A stretch of DNA of 64,000 nucleotides from Rhizobacter sp. Root404 (GTDB taxonomy: Bacteria > Pseudomonadota > Gammaproteobacteria > Burkholderiales > Burkholderiaceae_C), in NCBI RefSeq assembly GCF_001425865.1, contig NZ_LMDS01000005.1, positions 994,890 through 1,058,889 of the forward strand, read 5' to 3'. The translations under genes and the position numbers were made by a program. The notes beneath the pieces are model-generated. The model saw nothing but the letters and a program-made list of their open reading frames with translations. It ran no database searches and had not been told where the DNA came from. Positions 17,432 through 26,457 of this stretch are shown here, one piece after another (within the stretch, counting starts at the first letter, position 1; each line of letters opens with the position of its first letter).

Positions 17432-18340
17432 TCAGCCGAGCGCGCGCATGGCCTTGCCGGTCTCGAGCGTGCCCTGCGCGTTGCCGCTGGCCGGCACCGT
17501 CTCGTCGCCGCGATCGGACAGCGCGTCGAACTGCGCCGCGACCTGCTCGGCGGCGTCGTCCGGCAGGCCGACGAACACGCCCTGCGTCAGCGTGACGTGC
17601 GCGCGCTCGAAAGACCCCGCGCCAGCGCACAGGATCGCGCGGGTCGGCGCGTCCTCGGCGACGAGCGCGAGCAGCCCTGGCGTGACGGCTTCCGGCTTCA
17701 GCAGGTTGAGCACCGCCTCGGGCATCAGGTTCTCGGTCATGCGCGTAGCCGCCGTCGGCGCGAGGCAGTTGACGCGGATGTCGTTCTTCGCACCCTCGAT
17801 CGACAGCGTCTGCATCAGGCCCACCAGCGCCATCTTCGCGGCGCCGTAGTTCGACTGGCCGAAGTTGCCGTACAGGCCGCTCGACGACGTCGTCATCACG
17901 ATGCGGCCGTAGTTTTGCGCGCGCATCACGTCCCACACCGCCTTGGTGCAGTTGACCGCGCCCATCAGATGGACCTCGACGACGAGGCGGAAATCGTCGA
18001 GCGCCATCTTCGTGAAGCTCTTGTCGCGCAGGATGCCGGCGTTGTTGACCAAGATGTCGACGCGGCCCCAGGCCTTCACCGTCTCGTCGACCATGGCCTG
18101 CACCGCGGCGAAGTCGGTCACCGACGCGCCGCTGGCAATGGCTTCGCCACCGGCGGCGCGGATCTCGTCGACCACCGCCTGCGCGGCCTTGGGCGTGCCG
18201 CCGGTGCCGTCGAGCGTGCCGCCCAGGTCGTTCACGACCACCTTGGCGCCGCGCGCCGCGAGCGCCAGGGCATGTTGCCGGCCCAGGCCGCCACCGGCGC
18301 CGGTCACGATGGCCACGCGGCCGTCAAATCGAATCGTCAT
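17432..18340 (-). CDS. Short-chain dehydrogenase (multifunctional-enzyme-2-like 3-hydroxyacyl-CoA dehydrogenase type)
   Basis: NAD(P)-dependent oxidoreductase. The 302 residues show a classical Rossmann fold: VTGAGGGLG (12-20), NDLGG, NNAG, and the catalytic Ser with YGAAK. The NDLGG...LDGTGGTPKAAQAVVDEI segment is typical of the SDR branch related to peroxisomal D-3-hydroxyacyl-CoA dehydrogenase (HSD17B4-like). The role is therefore probably in acyl-CoA or sterol-like metabolism. The C-terminal 60 residues after the SDR core are less conserved. It lies 35 bases downstream of rnr on the same strand. Confidence 0.8.
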   Translation of the reverse strand: MTIRFDGRVAIVTGAGGGLGRQHALALAARGAKVVVNDLGGTLDGTGGTPKAAQAVVDEIRAAGGEAIASGASVTDFAAVQAMVDETVKAWGRVDILVNNAGILRDKSFTKMALDDFRLVVEVHLMGAVNCTKAVWDVMRAQNYGRIVMTTSSSGLYGNFGQSNYGAAKMALVGLMQTLSIEGAKNDIRVNCLAPTAATRMTENLMPEAVLNLLKPEAVTPGLLALVAEDAPTRAILCAGAGSFERAHVTLTQGVFVGLPDDAAEQVAAQFDALSDRGDETVPASGNAQGTLETGKAMRALG

Positions 18341-18375
18341 CTGTCTTCTCGGTTGTGGATGGATCGCGGATGGGG

Positions 18376-20601
18376 TCAGCGGCGCGTCGACGACTTGCCG
18401 CCGGAAGCACGCCCGCCCGACTTGCGCGCCACGGCCTTGGCCGCACGCACCGGATGCGTCGCCGGGCCGCCGCGCGCCTTCTGCGCCTTTTTCTTGGTCA
18501 CCGCCTTGACGGCGCGATCGGTCTCCTTGACGTGGGCCAGTTCGCTGGCGGCCGTCGCATTGGCCTTGTCGCGCTTGGAGCGCAGCAGGGTGGCGTCGTC
18601 ATCGCCATCGCGGACCATGCGGAAGTCGATCTTGCGCCCGTCGAGATCGACGCGGCTGACCTGCACCCGCACGCGCGAGCCGACCACGTAGCGCACGCCG
18701 CTGCGCTCGCCGCGCAGCTCCTGGCGCACCTCGTCGAAGCGGTAGTACTCGCCGCCGAGCTCGGTGATGTGGACCAGGCCTTCGACGTACAGCCCGTCGA
18801 GCTGCACGAACAGGCCGAAGCTCGCCACGGCGCTGACGGTGCCGCCGTATTCCTCGCCGAGATGCTCGCGCATGTAGCGGCACTTCAGCCAGGCTTCGAC
18901 GTCGCGAGAAGCCTCGTCGGCACGGCGCTCGTTGACGCTGCAATGCACGCCGGCGACTTCCCACTTTTCTTCTTCGGCGGTGGCCTGGCGCGCGGGCTTG
19001 GTCGTCTTGCGGTTGCTCGGCGCCGGGTTGCTGGCGCCGGTGACGAGGTGGTAGCGCTTGCCGCCCAGCAGCGCCTTGATCACGCGGTGCACCAGCAGGT
19101 CGGGATAGCGCCGGATCGGGCTCGTGAAGTGGGTGTAGGCCTCGTACGCGAGACCGAAGTGGCCGCTGTTGATCCCGGTGTAGATCGCCTGCTGCATCGA
19201 GCGCAGCAGCATGGTGTGGATCTGCATCGCGTCGGGGCGGTCCTTGGTCGCGTGCGCGATCGCCTGGAACTCGCCGGGCTTCGGGTCGTCGCCGATGGAC
19301 AGGCCCAGGCCGAGCGCGCGCAGGTAGTTCTGCAGCAGCGTCTTCTTTTCCGGCGTCGGCCCTTCGTGCACGCGGTACAGCGACGGGTGCTTGGAGCGCT
19401 CGATGAAATCGGCCGAGCAGACGTTGGCCGCAAGCATCGCCTCTTCGATCAGCTTGTGGGCCTCGGTGCGGGTGCGCGGGACGATCTTCTCGATCCGGCC
19501 GTTCTCGTCGCAGACGATCTGCGTCTCGGTGGTCTCGAAATCGATCGCTCCCCGCTTGTTGCGCTCCTTGAGGAGTGCACGGTAGACCTCGTGCAGGTTC
19601 AGCAGGTCGGGCACCAGCTCCTTGCGCTTCGCGGCTTCGGGGCCGCGGGTGTTCGCAAGGATCGCGGCGACCTCGTTGTAGGTGAAGCGGGCGTGCGAGC
19701 AGATGATCGACGGATAGAACTGGTACGCATGGATCTCGCCGCTGGCGGTGATCAGCATGTCGCAGACCATCGCGAGGCGGTCTTCGTACGGGTTCAGCGA
19801 ACACAGGCCGTTGCTCAGCTTTTCAGGCAGCATCGGGATCACGCGGCGCGGGAAGTAGACCGACGTGGCGCGCTCGTAGGCGTCGTCGTCGATCGGCTCG
19901 CCGGGCTTCACGTAGTGGCTCACGTCGGCGATCGCGACGATCAGGCGCCAGCCGTTGTTGTTCTTGACCCGGCCGATCTTGGCGGGCTCGCAGTACACGG
20001 CGTCGTCGAAGTCGCGTGCGTCCTCGCCGTCGATCGTGACCAGCGCGACGTCGGTCAGGTCGATCCGGCCCTTGCGGTCGACCGCACGGATCTTGTCCGG
20101 CAAGCCGGCCGCCTGCGCCAGCGTGGCCGGCGAGAACTGGTGCGGCACCTCGTACTTGCGCACCGCGATCTCGATCTCCATGCCGGGGTCGTCGATCTCG
20201 CCGAGCACCTCGGTCACGCGGCCCACAGGCTGCGAGTACATCGAGGGCGACTCGGTCAGCTCGATGGCGACCACCTGCCCCGCGGTTGCATTCGCGATCG
20301 CGTTCTTCGGGATCAGGATGTCCTGCCCGTAGCGCTTGTCTTCGGGGGCGACGAGCCAGACGCCGCTTTCGTGCAGCAGCCGGCCGATGATCGGCGCCTT
20401 CTTGCGCTCGAGGATTTCCAGCACGCGGCCTTCGGGGCGGCCTTTGCGGTCGTAGCGCACGATGCGCGCCTTGACGCGGTCGCGGTGCAGCACCGCGCGC
20501 ATTTCCTGTTGCGACAGGTAGAGGTCGGCCTGGCGGTCGTCGCGCACGACGAAGCCGTGGCCGTCGCGGTGGCCTTGCACCGTGCCCTCCACTTCGACCA
20601 T
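18376..20601 (-). CDS. rnr: Ribonuclease R (3'-5' exoribonuclease)
   Basis: Degrades structured RNA processively, including defective rRNA and tmRNA-tagged messages. From the ATG at 20601 the protein is 741 residues: cold-shock domains, the RNB catalytic domain with the Asp cluster in TIDGEDARDFDDAV, an S1 domain (YGGTVSAVASFGLFVQLDG) and a lysine/arginine-rich tail. The N-terminal HTH extension of the E. coli enzyme is absent. The start is uncertain: TTG at 20604 is adjacent, and the open frame runs upstream through the divergent tRNA-Leu, which cannot be coding. No strong ribosome-binding site is visible. Confidence 0.93.
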   Translation of the reverse strand: MVEVEGTVQGHRDGHGFVVRDDRQADLYLSQQEMRAVLHRDRVKARIVRYDRKGRPEGRVLEILERKKAPIIGRLLHESGVWLVAPEDKRYGQDILIPKNAIANATAGQVVAIELTESPSMYSQPVGRVTEVLGEIDDPGMEIEIAVRKYEVPHQFSPATLAQAAGLPDKIRAVDRKGRIDLTDVALVTIDGEDARDFDDAVYCEPAKIGRVKNNNGWRLIVAIADVSHYVKPGEPIDDDAYERATSVYFPRRVIPMLPEKLSNGLCSLNPYEDRLAMVCDMLITASGEIHAYQFYPSIICSHARFTYNEVAAILANTRGPEAAKRKELVPDLLNLHEVYRALLKERNKRGAIDFETTETQIVCDENGRIEKIVPRTRTEAHKLIEEAMLAANVCSADFIERSKHPSLYRVHEGPTPEKKTLLQNYLRALGLGLSIGDDPKPGEFQAIAHATKDRPDAMQIHTMLLRSMQQAIYTGINSGHFGLAYEAYTHFTSPIRRYPDLLVHRVIKALLGGKRYHLVTGASNPAPSNRKTTKPARQATAEEEKWEVAGVHCSVNERRADEASRDVEAWLKCRYMREHLGEEYGGTVSAVASFGLFVQLDGLYVEGLVHITELGGEYYRFDEVRQELRGERSGVRYVVGSRVRVQVSRVDLDGRKIDFRMVRDGDDDATLLRSKRDKANATAASELAHVKETDRAVKAVTKKKAQKARGGPATHPVRAAKAVARKSGGRASGGKSSTRR

Positions 20602-20627
20602 CAATTCGTTGCCGACGGGGTTGGTTG

Positions 20628-20657
20628 TTTTCAATGTGTTTGTTTTGATGATATAGT
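20628..20657 (+). promoter_or_regulatory. Promoter for tRNA-Leu(CAG)
   Basis: TATAGT at 20652-20657 is a good -10 placed 17 bases before the tRNA 5' end. TTTTCA at 20628-20633 (18-bp spacer) is a modest -35. The same AT-rich stretch read on the minus strand (ACTATATC) may serve divergent rnr. Confidence 0.45.
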
Positions 20658-20674
20658 CCGAGACTTCCTGAAAT

Positions 20675-20759
<85 letters not shown>

Positions 20760-20794
20760 AGATGGATCAGTGAAATAGAAGTCGATACGTGATG

Positions 20795-20819
20795 AAGGCC
20801 GCCGCAAGGTGGCCTTTTT
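20795..20819 (+). terminator. Intrinsic terminator of tRNA-Leu(CAG)
   Basis: Stem AAGGCCGCC/GGTGGCCTT with a GCAA tetraloop, followed by TTTC, starts 36 bases after the tRNA CCA. Confidence 0.85.
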
Positions 20820-20855
20820 CATTGGCTCGTCGAGGTGTTGGTTCAGAACCGGGGT

Positions 20856-21377
20856 TCAGATGACGAATTTCTTGGCGAGCGCGTCGGGCCGCATGTCGTC
20901 GTACTCCTCGAACGGCTGGTGGATCCACGGGCTCGTGGCCAGCAATTCGACGAAGTAGTCGGGCGTGTAGCTCGAGACGCCTTTGGTCCAGATCACCGCC
21001 GAGCGCAGTTCGCTGATGGACGGCATGCCGCGCAGCCGGTCGACCACCGCGCGCAGCGTCACGCCGGAGTCGGACAGGTCGTCGACCAGCAGCACGCGCC
21101 CGGCGAGTTCGCCCTTGGGCATCGTGATGTACTTCGCCAGGTCCAGACGGCCCTGGATCGTGCCGGCCTCGGCGCGGTAGGAACTGGTCGACATGATCGC
21201 CAGCGGCTTGTCGAACACCCGCGAGAGCACGTCACCCGGGCGCATGCCACCGCGCGCCAGGCACAGGATCTGGTCGAACTCCCAGCCCGAACCGGCGATC
21301 TTCAGCGCCAGGCGCTCGATGAGCATGTGGTACTCGTCCCAGCTCACGTACAGGTGTTTGCCGTCGTCGGTCAGCAT
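20856..21377 (-). CDS. Phosphoribosyltransferase (purine-type, PRTase fold)
   Basis: Probable purine salvage enzyme transferring a base to PRPP. The 173-residue protein carries the PRPP-binding signature VLLVDDLSDSGVTL (95-108) and the loop LARGGMRPGD. The base specificity (xanthine, guanine or hypoxanthine) cannot be read from sequence. It lies downstream of purA on the same strand, an arrangement common in Burkholderiales that fits a purine role. Confidence 0.85.
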   Translation of the reverse strand: MLTDDGKHLYVSWDEYHMLIERLALKIAGSGWEFDQILCLARGGMRPGDVLSRVFDKPLAIMSTSSYRAEAGTIQGRLDLAKYITMPKGELAGRVLLVDDLSDSGVTLRAVVDRLRGMPSISELRSAVIWTKGVSSYTPDYFVELLATSPWIHQPFEEYDDMRPDALAKKFVI

Positions 21378-21430
21378 GCGTCGGGTCCTTCAGACTGAGG
21401 TTGATTCGGTCGGAGCATAAGGGGTGCGCA

Positions 21431-22783
21431 TCAGTCCTTGTACGGATGCCGCAACAGGATCGTGTGCTCGCGGTCGGGGCCGGTCGAGACCATGTCTATC
21501 GGCGCACCGATCAGGCCCTGCACGCGCTCGAGATAGCGCCGCGCGTTCACCGGCAGCTTGTCCCATTCGGTGATGCCGAAAGTGGTTTCGGTCCAGCCCT
21601 CGAAGGTGTCGTAGATCGGGACGCAGGCGACGATGTCGTCGGCGTCGAGCGGCAGGATGTCGATGCGCTCGCCGTGCAGTTCGTAGCCGACGCAGACCTT
21701 GATCTCCGGCAGGCCGTCCAGCACGTCGAGCTTGGTGATGCACAGCCCCGAAATGCCGTTGATGATGACCGAGCGCTTCAGCAGCGCGGCGTCGAGCCAG
21801 CCGCAGCGGCGCGGCCGGCCGGTGACGGTGCCGCGTTCCTGGCCGACGGTCGACAGGTGGTGGCCGACGCTGCCCGGCACGTCCATGTCGAGCTCGGTCG
21901 GGAACGGGCCGCTGCCGACCCGCGTGGTGTAGGCCTTGGTGATGCCGAGGATGTAGTGCAGCAGGTCCGGGCCGACGCCGGCGCCGGCCGCCGCGTTGCC
22001 GGCCACGCAGTTGCTCGACGTGACGTACGGGTAGGTGCCGTGGTCGATGTCGAGCAGCGTGCCTTGCGCGCCCTCGAACAGGATGTTGGCGCCGTTGCGG
22101 TTGGCGTTGTGCAGGATGTAGCCGACGTCGGCCATCATCGGCTTGAGCTGCTCCGCCACCGCCATCGCGTGATCGAAGATCGGCTGGAATTCGAGCGGCT
22201 TCGACTTCAGGTAGCCCGACAGCGCGTAGTTGTGCAGTTCGACGAGCTCGCGCAACTTCTTCGCGAAGCGCTCGGGGTGCTTCAGGTCCTGCACGCGCAG
22301 CGCGCGGCGCGCGACCTTGTCCTCGTAGGCCGGGCCGATGCCCTTGCCGGTGGTGCCGATCTTGCCGGCGCCGCTGGTCTCGCGCAGCGCCTCGCGGGCC
22401 TTGTCGACCTCGACGTGGAACGGCAGGATCAGCGGACACGATTCGCTGATGAACAGCCGCGAGCGCACCTCGACGCCGATCTTCTCGAGCCGCTCGATCT
22501 CGCCGAGCAGGTGCGTCGGATCGACAACAACGCCATTGCCGATGTAGCAGGCGACACCGTCGCGCATGATCCCGGACGGAATCAGCTGCAGCGCCGTCTT
22601 GATGCCCTTGATCACGAGCGTGTGGCCCGCGTTGTGGCCGCCCTGGAAGCGCACCACGGCCTGCGCGTGGTCGGTCAGCCAGTCGACGACCTTGCCCTTG
22701 CCCTCGTCGCCCCATTGGGTGCCGACGACGACGACGTTGTGGCCAGCCGCTTTCGTGCCGGTACCGGAGTTCATTGCTTGCAT
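21431..22783 (-). CDS. purA: Adenylosuccinate synthetase
   Basis: Makes adenylosuccinate from IMP, aspartate and GTP, the first step from IMP to AMP. The 450-residue product has the GTP/phosphate loop WGDEGKGK near residue 23, GGHNAGHT, GTTGKGIGPAYEDK and the C-terminal guanine-binding region. The start is chosen at ATG 22783; a second ATG three codons in (22774) is equally possible, and the ribosome-binding site is weak for both. The open frame upstream overlaps the hisZ end and is not coding. It lies between hisZ and the phosphoribosyltransferase. Confidence 0.96.
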   Translation of the reverse strand: MQAMNSGTGTKAAGHNVVVVGTQWGDEGKGKVVDWLTDHAQAVVRFQGGHNAGHTLVIKGIKTALQLIPSGIMRDGVACYIGNGVVVDPTHLLGEIERLEKIGVEVRSRLFISESCPLILPFHVEVDKAREALRETSGAGKIGTTGKGIGPAYEDKVARRALRVQDLKHPERFAKKLRELVELHNYALSGYLKSKPLEFQPIFDHAMAVAEQLKPMMADVGYILHNANRNGANILFEGAQGTLLDIDHGTYPYVTSSNCVAGNAAAGAGVGPDLLHYILGITKAYTTRVGSGPFPTELDMDVPGSVGHHLSTVGQERGTVTGRPRRCGWLDAALLKRSVIINGISGLCITKLDVLDGLPEIKVCVGYELHGERIDILPLDADDIVACVPIYDTFEGWTETTFGITEWDKLPVNARRYLERVQGLIGAPIDMVSTGPDREHTILLRHPYKD

Positions 22784-22832
22784 GTCGGATCGTCCAGGAA
22801 ACTGATTCTTGTGGGGGCGTGCGGTGCCGCGC

Positions 22833-23996
22833 TCAGAGCGCGCGCACCACCCATTCGCCCTGGGCCAGCACGAGTTCGCGATCGCACGCGAACTCCTGCG
22901 CTTCGTCTTCATGACCGGGCAGCACGCGCGACACGGTCTCGCCCTGCTCGCGCAGGCTGCGCACCTTGGCGCGCAGCGCCGCGTCCTCGGCCCACGGCGC
23001 GCGGATCGCGGCGTGCAACGGCCGCGCCGGCGCGATCGCGGCCAGGCTTTTCAGATCGAGGCTGAACCCGACGGCCGCGCGGTTGCGCCCGAACGCCGCG
23101 CCGACTTCGTCGTAGCGACCGCCGCGCGCCACCGCATCCGGCGACCCTGCCGCGTACGCCGCGAAGCGCACGCCGCTGTAGTAGCCGTTACCGCCGATGT
23201 CGGCCAGGTCGAAGCCCAGCGTCACTTCGGGATGCGATTGCGTGACCCGCTGCGCGAGCCATTGCAGGTCGTCGAGCGCGGCCTGCACCAGCGGGCGCGC
23301 CGGCAACGTGCGCCGCGCCAGGTCCAGCACCTCGATGCCGCCGTACAGCGACACCAGGGTCTGCAGCGCCTGCCGCACCTCGGCCGGAAACCCGCGCGCC
23401 AACTCGCGCAGCGCCGCGGCATCCTTCGCGGCCAGCGCCGCGTAGACCTCACCGAGCTGCTCGGCACCGACCATCACACCGGACAGCAAGCCGCGCAGGA
23501 TGCGCGCGTCGCCGAGATCGAGCATCACGCCCGCCAAACCGGCACTGCGCAGGCAGTCGAGCGTCAGGTCCTGCACCTCGAGGTCGGCCTCGAGACCGCC
23601 ATGGCCGTAGATCTCGGCGCCGAACTGGAGCGGCTCGCGGGTCGCGTGCAGCCCGTCGGGCAACGCATGCAGCACCGGGCCGCAGTAGCACAGGCGCGTC
23701 ACACCGGCCCGGTTCAGCAGGTGCGCGTCGATGCGCGCGACCTGCAACGTGCTGTCCGAGCGCAGCCCGAGCGTGCGGCCGCTGAGCTGGTCGACGAGCT
23801 TGAAGGTCTTCAGGTCCAACGTGCGGCTCGCGCCGGACAGCAGCGACTCGACGTGCTCCAGCAGCGGCGGCATCACGAGCTCGCAGCCATAGCTGCGAGC
23901 CACGTCGATCAGCCCGCGACGGAGCTCTTCGATGTGCCGCGCCTGGGCGGGCAGGACATCGGCAATGTGCTCGGGCAGCAGCCAAGCAGAGGACAT
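22833..23996 (-). CDS. hisZ: ATP phosphoribosyltransferase regulatory subunit HisZ
   Basis: Histidyl-tRNA-synthetase-like subunit that activates short-form HisG, the first enzyme of histidine synthesis. The 387 residues resemble the HisRS catalytic fold: LPEHIADVLPAQARHIEELRR at the N-terminus, LRSDSTLQVAR as motif-2-like, and GGRYDEVGAAFGR. It lacks a tRNA-binding anticodon domain. The true hisS is present at 31259-32551, so this is the paralogue. The ATG at 23996 matches the family N-terminus; the longer frame upstream is non-conserved. It implies a hisG lacking the regulatory domain elsewhere. Confidence 0.93.
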   Translation of the reverse strand: MSSAWLLPEHIADVLPAQARHIEELRRGLIDVARSYGCELVMPPLLEHVESLLSGASRTLDLKTFKLVDQLSGRTLGLRSDSTLQVARIDAHLLNRAGVTRLCYCGPVLHALPDGLHATREPLQFGAEIYGHGGLEADLEVQDLTLDCLRSAGLAGVMLDLGDARILRGLLSGVMVGAEQLGEVYAALAAKDAAALRELARGFPAEVRQALQTLVSLYGGIEVLDLARRTLPARPLVQAALDDLQWLAQRVTQSHPEVTLGFDLADIGGNGYYSGVRFAAYAAGSPDAVARGGRYDEVGAAFGRNRAAVGFSLDLKSLAAIAPARPLHAAIRAPWAEDAALRAKVRSLREQGETVSRVLPGHEDEAQEFACDRELVLAQGEWVVRAL

Positions 23997-24060
23997 GTGG
24001 AAACGCCGGGGGGTTAAAAACGGCATTGTACCGGCGCCCTCCACGCCCGGACGGGCCGGC

Positions 24061-24264
24061 TCAAGTCAGGAACACGTAGAGCATCGCGATCCCGGCGAGC
24101 ATGCTCGACAGACCGATGAAGCGGATCTGGCCATCGCTCATCTGCAGCGCCTTCTCGAACACCGAACGCCAGCGTGGCGGGCTGATGAACGGCAGCAGGC
24201 CTTCGATCACCAGCATCAGCGCGAACGCGCCGAACAGCAGGTCGGCCAGGCCCGGCGACCCCAC
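24061..24264 (-). CDS. DUF2065 (YjeT-like) small membrane protein
   Basis: A 67-residue protein with two hydrophobic segments (about 7-26 and 48-66) and the central FISPPRWRSVFEKALQMSD loop typical of DUF2065. The start is GTG at 24264, 9 bases after the hflC stop. Its place after hflC is the conserved YjeT position; the function is not known. It may associate with the HflKC membrane complex, but that is only suggested by synteny. Confidence 0.85.
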   Translation of the reverse strand: MGSPGLADLLFGAFALMLVIEGLLPFISPPRWRSVFEKALQMSDGQIRFIGLSSMLAGIAMLYVFLT

Positions 24265-24273
24265 GACGGCCGC

Positions 24274-25167
24274 CTACTTCTTGGCCGCAGCCGCCGGCGC
24301 CGTGGCGCTGCCGCGCATCGACTGGAAGAAGTCGCTGCTCGGGTCGACCACCATCACGTCCGACTTGTTGCGGAAGCTCGCGCGGTAGGCCTCGAGGCTG
24401 CGGTAGAACTTGGCGAATTGCGGGTCGCGGCCGAACGCGTCGGCGAAGATCGCGGAAGCCTTCGCATCGCCCTCGCCCTTGATCTTCTGCGCGTCGCGGT
24501 AGGCCTCGGCGACGATCACTTCGCGCTGCCGATCGGCGTCGGCGCGGATCTTCTCGCCTTCGGCGCCACCGGTCGCACGCAACTGGTTGGCGACCTGCTT
24601 GCGCTCGGACGCCATGCGGCTGTAGATCGAATCGGTGATGTTCGCGACGAAGTCGACCCGCTTGATGCGCACGTCGAGGATCTCGATGCCGAACGACTTG
24701 GCCTCGTCGGTCAGGCGGCCGCGCACGTCCTGCATGACCTTGTCGCGCCCGCTGGACAGCACCTCGCCGACGGTGCGCTTGGTCACTTCCTCGTTGAAGG
24801 CGGCGTGCACGATCGGGCTCAGCCGCGTCTCCAGGCTCTTCATGTCGGAGCCGTTGTTGCGGATGAACTGGCGCGGGTCGGTGATGCGCCACTTGACCAG
24901 CCAGTCGATCACCAGACTCTTCTTCTCGGCGGTGAAGATCGGGCGGGTCTCCGGGCTGTCCATGGTCTGGATGCGGCGGTCGAGGAAGACGACGTTCTGG
25001 AACGGCGGCGGCAGCTTCCACTTCAGGCCCGGTTCCTGGATCACTTCCTTGATTTCACCGAGCGCATAGACCACCGCCACCTGGCGCTGGTCGACGACGA
25101 ACAGCGTCGACGACAGCAGCATCAGCGCGAGCAGCAGGCCACCGACGATCAGGACGAGACGATTCAT
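24274..25167 (-). CDS. hflC: HflC, SPFH/band-7 membrane protein
   Basis: With HflK it forms a large periplasm-facing cage around the FtsH protease that modulates membrane-protein degradation. The 297 residues start with a membrane helix (about 4-24) and continue with the SPFH domain (VVDQRQVAVVYALGEI onward) and a long charged coiled-coil (about 195-250). The C-terminus ends in an alanine/lysine tail. It lies 24 bases after hflK. Confidence 0.95.
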   Translation of the reverse strand: MNRLVLIVGGLLLALMLLSSTLFVVDQRQVAVVYALGEIKEVIQEPGLKWKLPPPFQNVVFLDRRIQTMDSPETRPIFTAEKKSLVIDWLVKWRITDPRQFIRNNGSDMKSLETRLSPIVHAAFNEEVTKRTVGEVLSSGRDKVMQDVRGRLTDEAKSFGIEILDVRIKRVDFVANITDSIYSRMASERKQVANQLRATGGAEGEKIRADADRQREVIVAEAYRDAQKIKGEGDAKASAIFADAFGRDPQFAKFYRSLEAYRASFRNKSDVMVVDPSSDFFQSMRGSATAPAAAAKK

Positions 25168-25191
25168 GTTCTTGTTCTCCTTCTTCGCGAC

Positions 25192-26457
25192 TCAGCGGCT
25201 CTCGCGGTCGCGGCTGCGCGCGTTGTCACGCGAGCGCGAATCGGCGGCGGCGGGCGGCGGTGCGGTTTCCGGGGCGGGCACGGCTGTCGCACCGGTCGGC
25301 GTGGCCGCCGTCTGCTGCAGCAGCTTGTCGAGCGGCAGGTACAGCAGGTTCGAGTTGTTGCGCACGTCGATCATGACCTTGCTGACGTTCGAGTAGACCT
25401 GCTGCATGGTGTCGAGGTACATGCGGTCGCGCGTCACGGCGGGCGCCTTCTGGTACTCGGTCAACACGCTGGCGAAGCGCTGCGCATCACCTTCGGCCTT
25501 GGACGTCATGCTGGCCTTGTAGCCCTGGGCTTCCTCGCGCAGCCGCGCGGCGGTGCCCTGCGCCTTCGGAATCACGTCGCTCGCGTAGGCCAGGCCCTCC
25601 TTCTTCAGGCGGTCGCCGTCCTGGCCGGCCTTGAGCGTGTCCTCGAACGCGGCCTGCACCTGCTCGGGCGGCTGCACGCTCTGCACGTTGATGTTGACCA
25701 CGACGATGCCGGCCTTCAGCCGGTCGAGCTGGCCCTGCACCGACTTGGCGAGCTCGGTCGCAATCGCGTCGCGTTGCTCGTACAGCACCGAATCGATCTT
25801 GCTCTTGCCGACAATCTCACGCACCGCGGACTCGGCGGCCAGCGTGACGGCCGATTCCGGATCCCGGTTCTCGAACAGGAAAGCGCGCGCGTCCTTCAAC
25901 CGGTACTGCACGGTGAAGCGGATGTCGACGATGTTCTCGTCCTGCGTCAGCATCGACGAGTCGCGCAGGCCGGTGGCCGCGATCACCGCGTTGCGGCCGA
26001 CTTCGGTCGAACGCAGCTGGGTGAAATTGACGATCTCGTTGGCCTGGAACGGGTACGGCATGCGCCACTGGAAGCCGGCGTCGGCCGTATGGCTGTACTT
26101 GCCGAACGAGGTGACGACCGCCTGCTGCCCTTCCTGCACGATGAAGAAGCCGCTGCCGAGCCAGATCAGCGCGACGACGCCGGCCACCAGGCCGACGCCG
26201 ATGCCGGCGCTCTTCATGTCGGGCTGGAAGTTGGGGCCGCCGCCGTTGCCGTTGTTGTCGCCCGAGCCGTTGCCGCGCGGCGTGTTGCCGCCACCCTTGC
26301 CGCCGAACAGGCCGCTGAGCTTGCGGTTGAAGTCACGCCAGAGTTCGTCGAGATCCGGCGGACCATCGCCGCGGCCGCCGCTGTTGAGAAGCCAGCCTGC
26401 AGCGTGCGTGCGCAGGCGCCGGAAGCGGCCTGGGGGAGTCGTGTCGCTCATGGTCAT
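25192..26457 (-). CDS. hflK: HflK, SPFH/band-7 membrane protein
   Basis: Partner of HflC in the FtsH-regulating complex. The 421 residues have a cytosolic N-terminal arm rich in Gly and Asn (about 50-80) and a membrane helix around 89-110. An SPFH domain (VQEGQQAVVTSFGKYSHTA) and a coiled-coil follow, and a Pro/Ala-rich, Arg-rich tail closes the protein. The ATG at 26457 overlaps the hflX stop as ATGA; an ATG two codons later is an alternative. Confidence 0.95.
   Translation of the reverse strand: MTMSDTTPPGRFRRLRTHAAGWLLNSGGRGDGPPDLDELWRDFNRKLSGLFGGKGGGNTPRGNGSGDNNGNGGGPNFQPDMKSAGIGVGLVAGVVALIWLGSGFFIVQEGQQAVVTSFGKYSHTADAGFQWRMPYPFQANEIVNFTQLRSTEVGRNAVIAATGLRDSSMLTQDENIVDIRFTVQYRLKDARAFLFENRDPESAVTLAAESAVREIVGKSKIDSVLYEQRDAIATELAKSVQGQLDRLKAGIVVVNINVQSVQPPEQVQAAFEDTLKAGQDGDRLKKEGLAYASDVIPKAQGTAARLREEAQGYKASMTSKAEGDAQRFASVLTEYQKAPAVTRDRMYLDTMQQVYSNVSKVMIDVRNNSNLLYLPLDKLLQQTAATPTGATAVPAPETAPPPAAADSRSRDNARSRDRESR

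Noticed and set aside
22833..23996. Second histidyl-tRNA synthetase
   Set aside because: It lacks the anticodon-binding domain and full class II motifs, and lies at the HisZ locus before purA.
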